64,000 nucleotides of DNA from Moringa oleifera (GCA_021397835.1 JAJFZO010000609.1:1552501-1616500), one strand, 5' to 3'. Positions 12,081-24,772 are shown, counted from the first letter of the stretch. Made by a program: numbers and translations. Notes: a model not told the origin generated them from the sequence alone.

Positions 12081-13020
12081 ATGTTAACATCAAATTATCA
12101 TTAAATTACGTTTTAAAAATATATTTTAAAGATCATCAAATTAATATAAATTTTAATTTCAAAATTATAAAATAGATATAAATATATTGATATGTTTTCA
12201 AACAATTATAAAATTAAAATTTCATCAACTTAAAATTTTAAAATTTATTTAAATAAAAATTATTGATAAACTAGAACTTAAAATTAAATTACTTATATAT
12301 AAATCTTTTAAATGTAAAAATAATTTTAAATTATAATAAATTAGAAATTACACATACATACGTATCTATCACTAAATCTAAATGTAATATGATATAGATA
12401 GAATTTACTAATATTTATGCCCCGATCATCTAGATGGCTAATACCAACATTTTAAAAACTCATTTCACACGGAGAAGTTTTGTGTAGAAGTTATCAATTT
12501 TAAAGGTAATATTTATTTAACTTTTTTAACAATCAATATTATAAAAATATTTAAAATTAATAACTTTTTCTTATTTTTTTATTATTTTATGACAAAATGA
12601 ACAAAGTTGTTTATGAATATGTCATACATTTTAGAAAACACTTATCTTTTTGTGTTTTTTTTCCTTCACTTTCTTTTACAAGTATTTGTCTCTTTTTCAT
12701 TTCTTCTTAATTTTACTCTAAAATTTTTTATTGTTAATTTGGTACATTATTAATTTATTGTTCATCTTTACACAATCAAAATTTTAAGAAATGAAAATGT
12801 AAATTATTTTAAAGTATTTGTTTTTTAAGAAGTTTTTAAAAAGTATTTAAAAAATAAGTTTTAGAAATTGGTGATACTATTGAAATCATTTTTTAGATTT
12901 TTCTAAATTTTAAACACAAAAAACTTGCAAATGTAACATGTTTTCTATTTGAGTTGCTAATTTGCATTTTGTGATACTTTTACTTGCAAGTATTTATTTA
13001 TTTGTAATAAAAAATTTATT
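11900..13020 (+). repeat. AT-rich dispersed repeat, copy D
   Basis: Plus-strand copy with the family landmarks from 'tttataatttatcctctta' to 'ttgcattttgtgatactttt'. It lacks the 3' third. Confidence 0.6.
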
Positions 13021-13309
13021 TATTTACTTAAATTAGAAAGATTTCAATCTAATTTTAGTCAAAATGGAACAAGAAGTTTCTGGAGTGAAACATGTAAATG
13101 CAAATTGAGAAAGTATCATCTTAAAACTTAATTAAAAATTATATGAACACTTTAACTAAAATTATACTAAAATCAGACTACAATCAAGCAAAAAATTAAA
13201 CTAAATAATACTCGCTATTAGTAGGTGAAAAGAATAATTTTTCTTAATGGATTTATTAATCAAATTAGTGTTTTCAAGAGAACCACATTCAGACTACAAG
13301 TATAAGTAA

Positions 13310-14420
13310 ATACCCATAAGTAGAAGTATCATAAAATGTAAATAAATAACTCAAATAGCAAACATGTTACATATTATGGAAGTTTTTGTGTTTAAAATCT
13401 AGAAAAATCTTAAAAATAATTTCACATAATATCACCAAATTTTAAAATTTATTTTTCAAATGGTTTGTGATAAATTAAAAAATAACATATATTTTGAAAT
13501 AATTCACATTTTTATTTCGTAAAAGCTTGATTGTGTAAAGATGAATTGTGAATTGATAATCTACCAAAATTACAATTAACAATAAAAATTTGAAGTAAAA
13601 TTGAAAAGGAATAAAAAAAGAGACAAATGCTTGTGAAAAATAAAGTGAGAAAAAAATAAAAACAATGAAGTGATAAGTGTTTTTTAAAATATGTACGATA
13701 TTTATAAATAAATTTTTATCATAAAATGAAAGAATTAAGAACAATCAACTTATTAATTTTAAATATTTTTATAAAATTGATTGTTAAAGAAGTTAAATAA
13801 AAATTATTCTTAAAATCACTAACTTGTGCGCCAAAGTTCCATGTATAAAATGAAATTTTAAAATGTCACTATTAGCTATTTATATGAAATATTACTAACC
13901 TTTATTTATATCATTTTACATCTAGATTTAGTGATATATACGTATGTATGTGTAATTTCGAATTTATAATAATTTAAATTTAGTTTTATATTTAAAAATA
14001 TTAATATATAAGTAATTTAATTTTAAGTTTTAGTTTGTTAATAAATTAAATTTAAAATTTTAAGTTGATGAAATTTTAATTTTATAATTTTTTAAAAACA
14101 TGTAAATATATTTTTATTTATTTTACAATTTTAAAATTAAAATTTATATTAATTTGATAATCTTTGTTAATATATTTTTAATTTTTAATTTAATAATAAT
14201 TTGATGTTAAAATTATAAAGTCAGTAGAATTCACCATTCAAATTTTAAACTTAATAATCCATTTGATTTGATAATGAATTTAATTAATTCTATATTAATC
14301 CTCTTTAATTTATATAATTTAATTAAAAATAAAAGATAAAAATAATGTACATATAAAAAAAAGTTTAAGAGGATGAATTATAAGTTGACACAAAGATAAA
14401 TCTAAATTTTGTAATTATTT
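13310..14420 (-). repeat. AT-rich dispersed repeat, copy E
   Basis: Minus-strand copy, partner of copy B in the other arm. The open frame at 13,475-13,744 is the translation of its T-rich strand and resembles similar frames in copies B and C; it is not a gene. Confidence 0.6.
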
Positions 14421-15079
14421 AAAATTAAAGCGTATTGTTGCTGCATTAAAAATTTTAAAAATTTTATAAATTAACCAAAATTTTTGATAGAATATTTGAG
14501 TTTTGATATTTCAAGAATCATGTTTGAAAATTTTAAACGTGGTCAATATTAAATAATTATTAATTTGACAATTATTTCATTCATGCACATTTGTTTGACT
14601 ATCGATCATAAGTTAATTTAATCATATTTATAATCTTATAAATTTTTACTATCCCTACTTTGAGTTTTAGATGGATTTATATTACAAAATATGTCCATAA
14701 AATAAAATTTTAATGCATAAACATAATTAAAATAGAATAACCTAATTGATTTAATAATATAGTTATTGAAATTTAAGTATTAAAAATAATAATAGAATTT
14801 TCTTAACCCTTTTAATAAGAGATTTTGTAAAAATAATTATTTTTATTTAATTTATTTTTTATTATTTTGTTAATTTATCGAACAAAAATATCATTATGTT
14901 CTTAATATATAATAAATATTAAAATTATTTTTTTAATATTAATTTTTTTAAAAAAGATACGGTTTTGTTTTCCTTAATCCCAAGCTAGCGTTAAACTATT
15001 CACCATGAAACAAACACCAATTGCAAGTTTACCATCACTTTTATAAGTCTCTAGTGATGTCTCTTGCTCAATAAAATTT

Positions 15080-17160
15080 TTTATCTTCTCACTTTCTTTC
15101 TAACTAGTTTAAAAAAGTTAAAAACTCTACATATTCACTTTGCATATGATTTCTAATCCATTTAACTATAAATTTGATGATTTTATCGTCTATCAGTCTT
15201 TTGAGATTTTCATAACTAATTTACTTAATACTATCATTTATTAAAATTAAAAATTGATTTTAAAAAATAACTAATCAATATCAATTGAAAATAAAATTAC
15301 ACGAAACTTTACATAATATATAAGTTACACGAATTTTGTGTAGGTCACACAGATAAAGTAACAATACTTGATAAAATATATATGTGCACAATAATGAATT
15401 TTCACACAAAATCATATAAAGTACTGATGAAAAATGATCATAAATATGTATAAGTAAAAGTATTACAAAATGCAAATAAGTAACTCAAATAATAAACATG
15501 TTACATATAGTGCAATTTTTTTAATGTTTAAAATCTAAAAAAAATCTAAAAAATGATTACATAAAGTGTCACTAATTTTTAAACCTTATTTTAAAAATAT
15601 TTTTTAACAAATTTAAAAAATAAAAAATGATTTAAAATAATTTTCATTTTCGTTTCATGAAAGCTTGATTGCATAAAAGTGAAGTGTACATTAATAATAT
15701 ACTAAAATTATAATTATTAATAAAAATTTAAAGTAAAATTGAAGAAAAATAAAAAAGAGAAAAATGCTTGCAAAAAAAAAGTAAAGAAAAATAAATAAAA
15801 CAAAAAATAAGAGGTTTTTAAAATGTATAACATATCGGTAAATAAATTTGTTTTTCATAATAAAATAAAAAATAAAGGTAATTTAATTATTAATTTAAAT
15901 ATTTTATAAAATTAATTGTTGCAAACTGAAATAAAAATTACCCTTAGAATCAATAACCTTTATATAAAAATTCTGTGTATGTAATGAATTTTTAAAAAGT
16001 TGCTATTACTGTTTATTATATGATCAAGGCATAAATATTACTAATTTTTATTTATATTATTTTATATTTAGATTTAGTGATATATAGGAACGTATGTGTA
16101 ATTTCAAATTTATAGTATTTTTAATTTATTTTTATATTTAAAATATTAATATATAAGTAATTTATTTTAAGGTTTTGTTTATCAATAATTTTTATTTGAA
16201 TAAAATTTAAAATTTTAAGATGATAAAATTTTAATTATAAGATAAAATTTTAATTTTATAATTTTTTTGAAAATATATAAATACATTTATATTTAAGATA
16301 AATCTCATTTAAAATATTAAGTTCGATCATCTTTCTTCAATCACGTTTTAACTTTTAAAATATATCCAAACAAATTTTAATTTATTAATTTTATTCATAT
16401 TAAACTTTAGCTCAAAATAATTATAAAAAATTAATAATTTTTTATTATTAAAAGTAACTAAAAATTACTCATGTAGATTTTACGCTTTATTTCGATTTTA
16501 TTCTCAAATTTGAAAATTTTTTATCTAATTTGCTATTTTATGAATTTTTCAAAATTTTAATAGTATTTTTTTCAAGAAAAATATTTTTGGTACTTAAAAA
16601 ATTTTAATTTTTTTATGATAATAGCTTAAATATTTTATTTCATTAGTAAAAAATTATAAATTATAATTCATTGTAAAATATCTCTATTTTAAATATTTAA
16701 ATTTTTTTAATAGAGTTAAATTTTGAGTAAAATTAAAATATTAAAGTTTGTTTAGATATGTTTTGAAAATAAATGTTTGATTAGAGAGAAAATAAAAGTC
16801 AAAGTTTTAAATAATATTTATTTTTATATTTATTATCTATTTTATAATTTTAAAATTAAAAATTATATTAATTTAATATTTTTATTAATATATTTTTAAA
16901 TTTTAATTTCAAATAATTTAATGTTAAAATTATGAAGTTATTAAAATTTACGGTTTAAATTTACACTTGATAATTCATTTAATTTAATAGATAATTTAAT
17001 GAATTTAATATTAATTTTTTAATTTGTATTGATTTAAATAAAAAATAAAAATAATATATATATTTTTTGAAAAGATAAAAATAATATATGTAAAGTTTAA
17101 GAGGATAAATTATAAGTTGACACAAATATAACTATAAATTTAGTAATTGTTTAAAATTAA
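15080..17160 (-). repeat. AT-rich dispersed repeat, copy F
   Basis: Minus-strand copy, partner of copy A in the left arm, lengthened by the MITE at 16,296-16,823. Its 5' end (minus sense) adjoins the sequence upstream of Bud23 exon 1. Confidence 0.6.
16296..16823. mobile_element. MULE-type MITE, copy 2
   Basis: Related to the MITE at 5,906-6,447: same inverted end segments, more decayed (left end ATAAATCTCATTTAAAATA). Flanked by the 9-bp direct repeat TTATATTTA at 16,287-16,295 and 16,824-16,832. The left inverted arm (about 1,390-1,420) carries the uninterrupted site, so this copy inserted after the arms were formed. Confidence 0.75.
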
Positions 17161-17248
17161 AATATGGTGGAGTTAGGGATTTAGAGTTTGCTTTCTTGGA
17201 GCCAAAGTGTTTAGCATCAAAGATCCAGTTTGACTCTGTTGAGTTGAG

Positions 17249-20200
17249 ATGTCAAGTCGGCCTGAGTTGCTAGCGCCCCGGAGATATTCTACGACGATGC
17301 TGAGGCTCGAAAATACACTTCATCCTCACGTATAATTGAAATTCAGGTTTCTAAATACTTTTTACCTCGTTTTCTCTGGTTGTATCTTGAGGAAATCAGG
17401 GAAGATACTTGATGTTTGGTACTTTTCTCTAAATAGTTTCTGTTGTCTCAAGCAAGGTGATTGGAGCGAGCTCCACTTGCACTTGTTCTCTTCAACTAAG
17501 ATTTTGCACAAAAATTATTTGACTTCTAAGTTTTGATCTTTTTCTTGTATGCTTTTGCCTAAATATCTTCCTCGGATAGCATTTATTTATACTCTGTTTC
17601 GATGTCCATGGTAATAGGCAAAGCGTTCGGAGAGAGCTCTGGAGCTTCTTGCTCTACCTGATGATGGAGTCCCCAGGCTGCTTCTTGACATTGGTGAGTC
17701 CTTTTTTTTCTCTCTCTCTCTTCCTCTCTCCTTTTCTCCTTACTCCTTCTCCATCCCTCTACCTTCCTTTCCTTTTCCCCTCTCCCTTTGTACCTCCTGT
17801 TACATTTATCCTCAGTTTTTCGTGATGGTATCTAGGAATATGCTCGTTTCTGTGTTTGGGTGCCTGCATAAAAGATTGCAATGATGTTAATGAAAACATC
17901 AGATGAATGAATAGCTAACGTGCTTTTTCTTAATTTAATCATGATATCTAATTTTGTACGACAAGAGCCCTATTTCTTTATTTTGTCAGAGAGGTATGAA
18001 AAAACAACTATAACCTTATACTTTTTCTGGTAGAAAATTTTTTGATTAATTTATGTCGTCTTGATTGCTATAGCATCAAATTTGAAAAAGAAGATACTTA
18101 TTTTGAGAAAAAGCTAAATTCAAGTAACTAAAATAGTTGCTAACATTATTGTAGTGCAGGTTACGTTTTACCAAATGTCTAGATGATGAAGAATTTATGA
18201 GGGCATAGACTTATTCTCAACATATTTCCTTATATTTATTCAACTATGAGCAAATGCTTTAACATGCTGGAGAAATTGCAGTACACTATTGGTCATTTAT
18301 TGCTGAGTATTCGGTTACTTTATGATTTTCTTCGTGTGGACTTTGATGTTGTTCTTTTTGTGTTTTGATTCAGGATTTCAGTGTTAGCTTTCAGCCTTCA
18401 ACTTGTTATTTCATTGACATCCCCAAGTCTTTAATGAATTTATAACCTGTGATATTGCTTTCAAACAATAGCTGAAGATTAGTAGATATGAAAATGATGT
18501 ATTTTTCACCTTCTTTTCAGGTTGTGGATCAGGGCTTAGTGGGGAGGTGCTATCTGAAAATTGACACCAGTGGATCGGGTTGGACATTTCACAATCAATG
18601 CTTAGTATGTGACTGTTAGATAGTTTAAAGACAGTTTCCTTAGGGCTTGCATATTTGACTTTTAGAGTAATAATTCTATTTGATTTCAAATCCAGATATT
18701 GCATTGGAGTGGGAAGTCGAAGGTGATCTGTTACTTGGTGACATGGGACAGGTGTCCACTGAATTTTTTGGTCCTTTCATTCTTATGTTATAGGATTGTA
18801 TAAAAGTATGTAACATTTTAATAGGTGGTGTGCTTGTGATAATGCATGCAATTAAAGTAAAATTTTGGTTGTTCATAGCTTCAGTTGACAATTACCAGGA
18901 GGATAATATGTTTATAATGGGTTTCAGGGCTTAGGACTTCGTACTGGAGTTATTGACGGGGCTATTAGTATCTCTGCTGTTCAGGTTTGCTTTTAACTAT
19001 AGCACCTTCTCTCTCATGATTTACTGCCTACAACTTACAAACTTATGTATGGTTATGGACTTGTTTTCTTTTATTGTTACTTGTATGAACTTAAATATGA
19101 CCTTGCCTTTTTTTGTATTTGGCTAATTTTTAGGATTTGATTGATTTTTTTAAATAATGTCTAGCCTTGTAGAAATAATGAAATTTACTGAAATTGTGAT
19201 TGGTAAATGATGTGCTTGTTTTTCATTTGAAATTTTTTTTATAGAAAATGCTAAAGATTTTTTTTACACGCAATTTTTCTGTTCATTTTAGTTTTTGATA
19301 AAGTTATGGTTCACATATATTTGTGATGACACATGGATTAAGAAGAAAGTTCTTATTTTTTGGAAATTTTGGTATATGAACCAGTCTTGAATTACTGTGT
19401 AAGTTTACTTTCTTTGTAATCAGGTAGGATTTTAGTGAGTTAAAGATTAGAAAATTAACGATTTGGTATCCTTTTCTGAGTGTTCTACCCTGCTAGGTGA
19501 TGTATGGATGGTATTTTAGGTTTTTGGGAAGGTTTTGATTTCACTCTCTCTAGGTATTTCTCCCATCATTTCCTTATCTCCTTCTTTCTTGTTGAAAGTA
19601 CTTTCTCTCTAATTTGCCAACTTATTTATGTCTATTTTCGCAATTCTCTGGAGAGGTGTCTAAGAAGTTGGAAAGCCTTGAAAGAAGACTCCTTGAGGGA
19701 GTAATGAGAGATTAACATCTTTATTGTAAATGGGTTATTGTCAAGTGACCTTTGGAAAGAGATGGTTTTGGATTGAAATTGCTTTGAACTTCAATGTTAT
19801 CCTCTCGATAAATAGTTGTGGAATTTATGGCTGAAAAAAGAGTGTTTGCAGGGGAAGGTTGGTGTACTAGATTTGGCTTGGGCTTAAGTGGGTGCATTTT
19901 TAATGAGGAATGGGATCCTTATGGAGTAGAAGTGTGGAAGCAGGTAGAAGACAGTGATTAGATTGTTCCAATTCTGCAGATTTATCTAGGAAACGGAGAG
20001 TGTTTGAATGACTTACGGTGGAATGGGATCCTTTGGATCAGTTTTGGGGGACCTTATTTCCATATCTTACTTCTCTTTTCTTTTTGGGCAATTGGGCTGT
20101 GGTTTTAGAGGTCAGTTTTTAGCCTGAATGAGGTTCAAAGTGTTAATGGTTTTTTCTTTTGTTGACAAGTTATACAGAAGGTATGCCTAGTTGAAGGATA

Positions 20201-22420
20201 GTGTCGGGTGGAGAATGGGAGGGATTTTTGTTGACAAGTTATATAGATGGCAGGTTTCATTTACCTTGGCAGGCTATTTCAAAGAAGAATGTGCCTTTCA
20301 AGATTTAAGCTTTGTTTGGGAGGCACCCTAGGAATGGATCTTAACCATTGAAAATTTTAGGGAAATAGGAAAATATTTTAACCTAAAACCATTTACCACC
20401 TTCTGGTGCTAGTGGATTACACTATTTTCATTTGTTTTGCTCTTTTGTTGATATAATTTTGGTTGTGGTGGGTTGGTGGATGAGAGATCTTGGCTCCGGA
20501 AGGGTGTGCATCCCCAAGGGTATGCATCCCCAGTGGTCAAAGGACTTATTGTTTAATCTCTTTGTCTAATTTTTTGGGTGGGTTTAGAATGGAATAGGAG
20601 GGCTTGCTTGCCGGTTTTGAGGAATGGTGGTTCCATATCTTTAACTTTTTGATCGATGGACGTGGCTTTGCAAACGAAAAGGAAAACAAAAAGAAAATTA
20701 TGGAAGAGCTCACATTGGAATTATGTTTTAAATTTTTGTTCTTGCAAGTCCCCTCGGAGTCTTTGTGAATATATTTTTTTCTTCTTGAAAAATTTGTTAA
20801 TCTGAGCATCCTTGCCCTTACATCCTTCACTTCGCCTTAGAGATGTCATTCTTGAGAATTTTGGTTTGATATTTTCCCGGCTGTATTGGGCCTTTGATGT
20901 CCCTGGAAGTGCCTTGACATATTTGTATTCTTGGAAAGAATATCTGCTGCTTGTCTTTCTGAATGTTTTCACGAACTTATATATTTTATTACAACTATTT
21001 TAAGCAAGAGAGAGAGAGAGGGAGGGAGAGAGATGGCGGTTTAAAGAGGCTCTGCTCAACAAGCCCAAGATTTAGAAGTTTTATTTTTGAAATGAGTGTA
21101 GCTCTTAAATGCATATAGATGAGAGAGTATGTGTTTATTTTATTATTTATTACATTATCACAGTTCAACTTCCAAATCGACTCAGGTTAAATCTTCGTAT
21201 CTTGAACCTCTCTCTTCTCCACTTAGTGTCCACTTTAGTTGTCAAAACATTGATTATTATCTATGCTTTACTGATATGTCAAGTCTCAGCAAACTACAGG
21301 ATGCCCATCTTACTCATATTTGTTTTCACTATTGTTCAGTGGTTATGCAATGCTGACAAGTCCTCTCACGAGCCTCGATTTAGGCTGAAGTATGTTCCTA
21401 TTCTTGCCTCCTTAATCTTAAACCAAATTGAAATGTTAATTTTCTGTAACACCGGTTAAGCACTATTGTGCAAGCAGTTTTACTATATTAATTTATTCTG
21501 CTAAATTTGTTTCAGGGCTTTCTTTGGGTCGTTATATAGATGCTTAGCAAGGGGTGCAAGAGCAGTGTTCCAATTATATCCTGAGAATCTAGCCCAGCGT
21601 GAACTCATTTTGGGTTCTGCCATGCGTGCTGGATTTGCTGGTGGCGTTGTTGTTGATTACCCGCACAGGTATTCAAGGGTTCCCCTATTGTATTTTCTCA
21701 ATAAGCCTCATTGTGAAAAGAGTAGTTACTTGCCCACCCAAGATTTTTGCCAAACTGCATTTCTTTCTAAAAGTTGTCGTCGAACACATATTTAGTTCTA
21801 TAGAAGCACTAGTAAATTAAGCTCAAAATATAACACGTTAGCTTGAGATTAGTTCTTAATAAATCTTAGATATGTTCTGTCAACTAATGCAAGGTTGATT
21901 GTCTCATTACAGTACGAAGAGAAGAAAAGAATTTCTCGTACTCACATGCGGCCCCCCATCTTTGAGCACAGCTGTTCCCAATGGAAAAGGTGAAGATGGT
22001 GAGAGTTCTTCTGATGATGACAGTAGTGGAGATGAAGAAAATAAGATGGTGAGTAATCATGTTCCACCATTCCAGCTGTTCATTCTTTTGTTTGGGGCTT
22101 CACCAGCTTTTTGTTGATTGCATTTCTTTAATTTCTTTGAAAAAGAAAAAGGAAAGAGAGAAAAGGAAATTAAACGAAAGAATGTATGTTAATGTAAAAT
22201 ACTTGTTAAGAATCTAATGCATTGCTTCCTATTTTATGTTTTTTGGAGCATGCAGGTTTGCATTTCAGATAGGCACAGACCTAGGAAAAAGCAGAAAACA
22301 ACAAAGAAGGTGAAGGGTAGAGAATGGGTGTTGAGAAAGAAGGAGCAAATGAGAAGGAAAGGAAATGTTGTTCCTCCAGACAGTAAATTTACAGCTAGAA
22401 AACGAAAGTCTCGATTTTGA
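17249..22420 (+). pseudogene. RID2: 18S rRNA (guanine-N7)-methyltransferase Bud23/RID2, frame broken twice
   Basis: Nine exons: 17,249-17,346; 17,618-17,693; 18,521-18,604; 18,696-18,751; 18,928-18,984; 21,340-21,389; 21,516-21,668; 21,913-22,048; 22,256-22,420. The product matches Bud23/WBSCR22/RID2, the SAM-dependent nuclear enzyme that methylates a guanine of 18S rRNA and is needed for small-subunit maturation. Visible: EIFYDDAEARKYTSSSR, SAM motif [40 protein letters not shown], then an acidic DDDSSGDEEN stretch and a basic tail KVKGREWVLRKKEQ ending RKRKSRF. Two breaks: exon 1 is 98 bp instead of 99 (a CCCC run at 17,276-17,279 appears one C short), and TGA at 18,562-18,564 sits where the family usually has Gly. 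All splice sites look sound and the other exons are in frame, so it is either a young pseudogene or a working gene with sequence errors. Identity is nearly certain; working state is not. Confidence 0.85.
19840..20560 (+). mobile_element. decayed LINE fragment in Bud23 intron 5
   Basis: Broken frames resemble the 3' part of plant LINE reverse-transcriptase proteins. FPWQAISKKNVPFK near 20,250 and ILTIENFR near 20,340 match the RNase-H-proximal zinc-binding domain (zf-RVT), whose usual form is 'FPW..IW..K.P.KV..F.W....KILT.DNL'. Many stops and shifts; no intact ORF. It explains most of the 2.36-kb length of the intron. No target duplication was identified. Confidence 0.45.
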
Positions 22421-23682
22421 TCTTGTTTTTCCCATCAGTTTTTTATTTTTTAAAAAAGATATATCTCGTTTCTTACACGGACAAGTTTGTTGTTTTTTAT
22501 CTGCTTCTTGTATCTAAGAACCTGCTGAGAGGTTCAATTAGTGGTTTTCCATTAGGGGTTTACTAACCGTTCCGATGCTACTTTTTATTAGGACCTTGTT
22601 ATTCTATGCACAGTGAGCATGAAATATGATTATCCTTGGCTGATCTGTTTTTTCACAAAAAGACCTCAAGGATTTTGGCATTACTAAAAGTTCATTACTT
22701 AATTGTTAGCAATGTAAAATTAGGGCTTTTATTTCCACAAAATGAAAATAGGGAATGTTGTTTCTTGTTATTTCAGCATTCATAGGTGCTAATACTATCA
22801 GAATTGTGTTTAAAGCTTCCCTGTGTGTTTGTTTAAGATTTTTAGGTGGGAAGACCATCCAGAACACGGAATTGATTTTGAGAAGTATACCTTTTAAAAT
22901 CTGGTATCACCTTGGAAAATATTTCTATACTATTTGAAGACTGAGAATGTGCGTAGGTGAAAGGGATGCATTGTTTATATTGAGAAGGCAAACGGTAACA
23001 AGGACGCATTCTGTAATATCAATTTTAACTGCTTAAACCTGAGTTTAATTTGCTGATACTTTCCTTCAGCAGTCAGTTCAAGCTTAGAACTGTCAGGCAA
23101 GAGAAAAAGGAGTCAGCCTAATCTCCAGGCTTGAGCACGCTTAAATTTCATGGAGTTCTATTGCTCTCATTTTATAACGGATCAAGACGATGCCCATTCA
23201 TATAACATTGAGGTCTGCAGACTAGCTATGGCCTCAATTATGAGGTTAGACGTGAACCCTTTTTTCTTGACTGCTAGGAAAGAAGGCAGGAATGGACGAG
23301 GCCATACCCTATAGAATGGGCATACCTCTCTCTACGATAAAGTGGGTCTCAAACCCACAGCATGAAGTCACAAATTACCATCAAATTATGCAATCAACTA
23401 GTATATTGAATTTGCGAATTATCACTCGATTGCCTTGAAATGAGCAAAACACAGCCTTCAAGCCAAATAATCATTTTGAACATAAAAGTCTAACAAAAGA
23501 ACACACAAAACTGTCAAACAAAGATCTCTTAAACAGGTAGTGTATTGCTCCTAACTCAAGACCCATGACTAATCTAAACTGATTCACCACTTCCAGTACC
23601 GTCTCCATGTAAGCAAGCAACGTCTCCGTGTAAGCAAGGAGACATCCAGAAGTTATAGTAACCTCGATACAACTGAGAGGGT
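22421..23682. other. convergent intergenic region
   Basis: Contains the 3' UTRs of Bud23 (+) and P3 (-). No further coding region is supported. A short tRNA T-arm-like hairpin (gtgggtctcaaacccac near 23,342) stands alone and is not a tRNA gene. Confidence 0.5.
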
Positions 23683-24564
23683 CTAATCGAACAGAGACAA
23701 TCCCAAATCATCATCTTCCTCCTCTTCCTCTTCCTTTTTCTCCTCAGCTTTTGGTGCCTCAGCAGCTGGGGCCGCAGCACCTCCTGCGGTGCACCAGTAG
23801 CTGCCCCTCCTGCAACAAATGCTCCCGCAGCACCGCCACCAACAATCACCTGCACCAGCGAAAGACCTCAACTCAAGATCACGCACAAAAAGATCAGCTA
23901 AGAAGGGCTACGGCAGCAAAATAAGCTTTTTAATGAAGACATGCATACATAACATGGAAGATCTTCCAAGAAATGTTCTATAAGATCAGAAATCGGACAT
24001 CTCATTTGAGAAACGAAAAATGGAGCCTTCACCAATAATTATCCAAACAATCCCAAACATCATCTCCTTCTCAAAGAAATCATTACTAAGAACTTATATA
24101 AATTGGAACATCTAATATTCTGCACAAATTAACAATGTCGATAGATTCATTCAAACACATTTTCAATCAAATAGTTTCTTTATGCACCGAATATCGTCCA
24201 AACATGTAGCTTTGGAAAAGAAACAAATGGTCATAATAGAAGCACGCTAATGCAAAGTCAATACCCACTACACAAAGCAAAAACAAAAATTCATAAATCC
24301 CTTAATTTTCTACAGTTCTGAGTGGAACTAAACAGAAGCAAACAGAACAGAGAGTGAGAAAGTGACCTGGAATACGGCAGAGGTAGGAGTGATGAGAGAG
24401 AAGGATGACTGAACCCCGCCAGAGGAGTCGGCAGAGAGAGCTGTCTGGACGAGCTTGCGTTGGAGTTCGTAGGTGGAAGGAGCGGAAGCCTCGAGATCGC
24501 CCTCGTACTGCTTGCCGGCCCACTCACCGCCGCTGCTCTTGCACACAAAAGTGAAGACTCCCAT
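23683..24564 (-). CDS. RPP3: 60S acidic ribosomal protein P3 (one frameshift)
   Basis: Two exons on the minus strand: 24,564-24,367 (66 codons) and 23,849-23,683. P3 is the plant-specific member of the P1/P2 stalk protein family; it binds the P0 stalk on the large ribosomal subunit and helps elongation-factor GTPase activity. Exon 1 starts MGVFTFVCKSSGGEW, typical of P3; exon 2 starts VIVGGGAAGAFVAGGAA. The expected end, an Ala-rich hinge, a Lys/Glu run and the conserved tail DDDLGLSLFD, is present but one frame away. Exon 2 is 167 bp, one short of whole codons, and the shift lies at 23,788-23,789. Corrected length would be about 121 residues, normal for P3. Read literally, the tail is replaced by an unrelated basic sequence. 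Intact splice sites and promoter elements favour a live gene with a 1-bp error or a very recent lesion. Confidence 0.9.
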
Positions 24565-24587
24565 TTCGGCTTAGCCTTCTCTTTGTT

Positions 24588-24772
24588 AACCCTAATGGAT
24601 CTTGCGTTGCTGGAGACGGCTAATTAGGGGTCCCTTGCCTCTGCGTACTTTATATGTATGCAGAGGAAGATCTTCCAACCCTAGAGGATGCTGTCACAAA
24701 AAGACACTTTTGGCCCTGAACATTGGGTTGGGCCCTTCTTTTTGGTGGGTTGTTTGGCAATCAGGATGGGCT
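24588..24772 (-). promoter_or_regulatory. telo-box and site II motifs of the P3 promoter
   Basis: AACCCTAA (24,588-24,595) lies just upstream of the P3 start codon. TGGGCC (24,729-24,734) and TGGGCT (24,767-24,772) are site II elements further upstream. This pair of motifs is the usual signature of plant ribosomal protein promoters, where TCP and Pur-alpha-type factors act. Position and combination are seen; function is inferred. Confidence 0.6.

Larger units (their letters stand above)
13310..17400. repeat. right arm of a large inverted repeat
   Basis: Inverted counterpart of about 805-4,275, containing minus-strand repeat copies E and F, the spacer block at 14,420-15,070, and ending in exon 1 of the Bud23 gene. 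It contains a MULE MITE (16,296-16,823) that the left arm lacks. Confidence 0.75.

Noticed and set aside
23325..23365. tRNA T-arm-like hairpin gtgggtctcaaacccac
   Set aside because: No acceptor stem, D-arm or anticodon arm at the right spacing; no box A found for a SINE.
24291..24523. Two minus-strand frames over P3 exon 1
   Set aside because: Out-of-frame shadows of the P3 exon.
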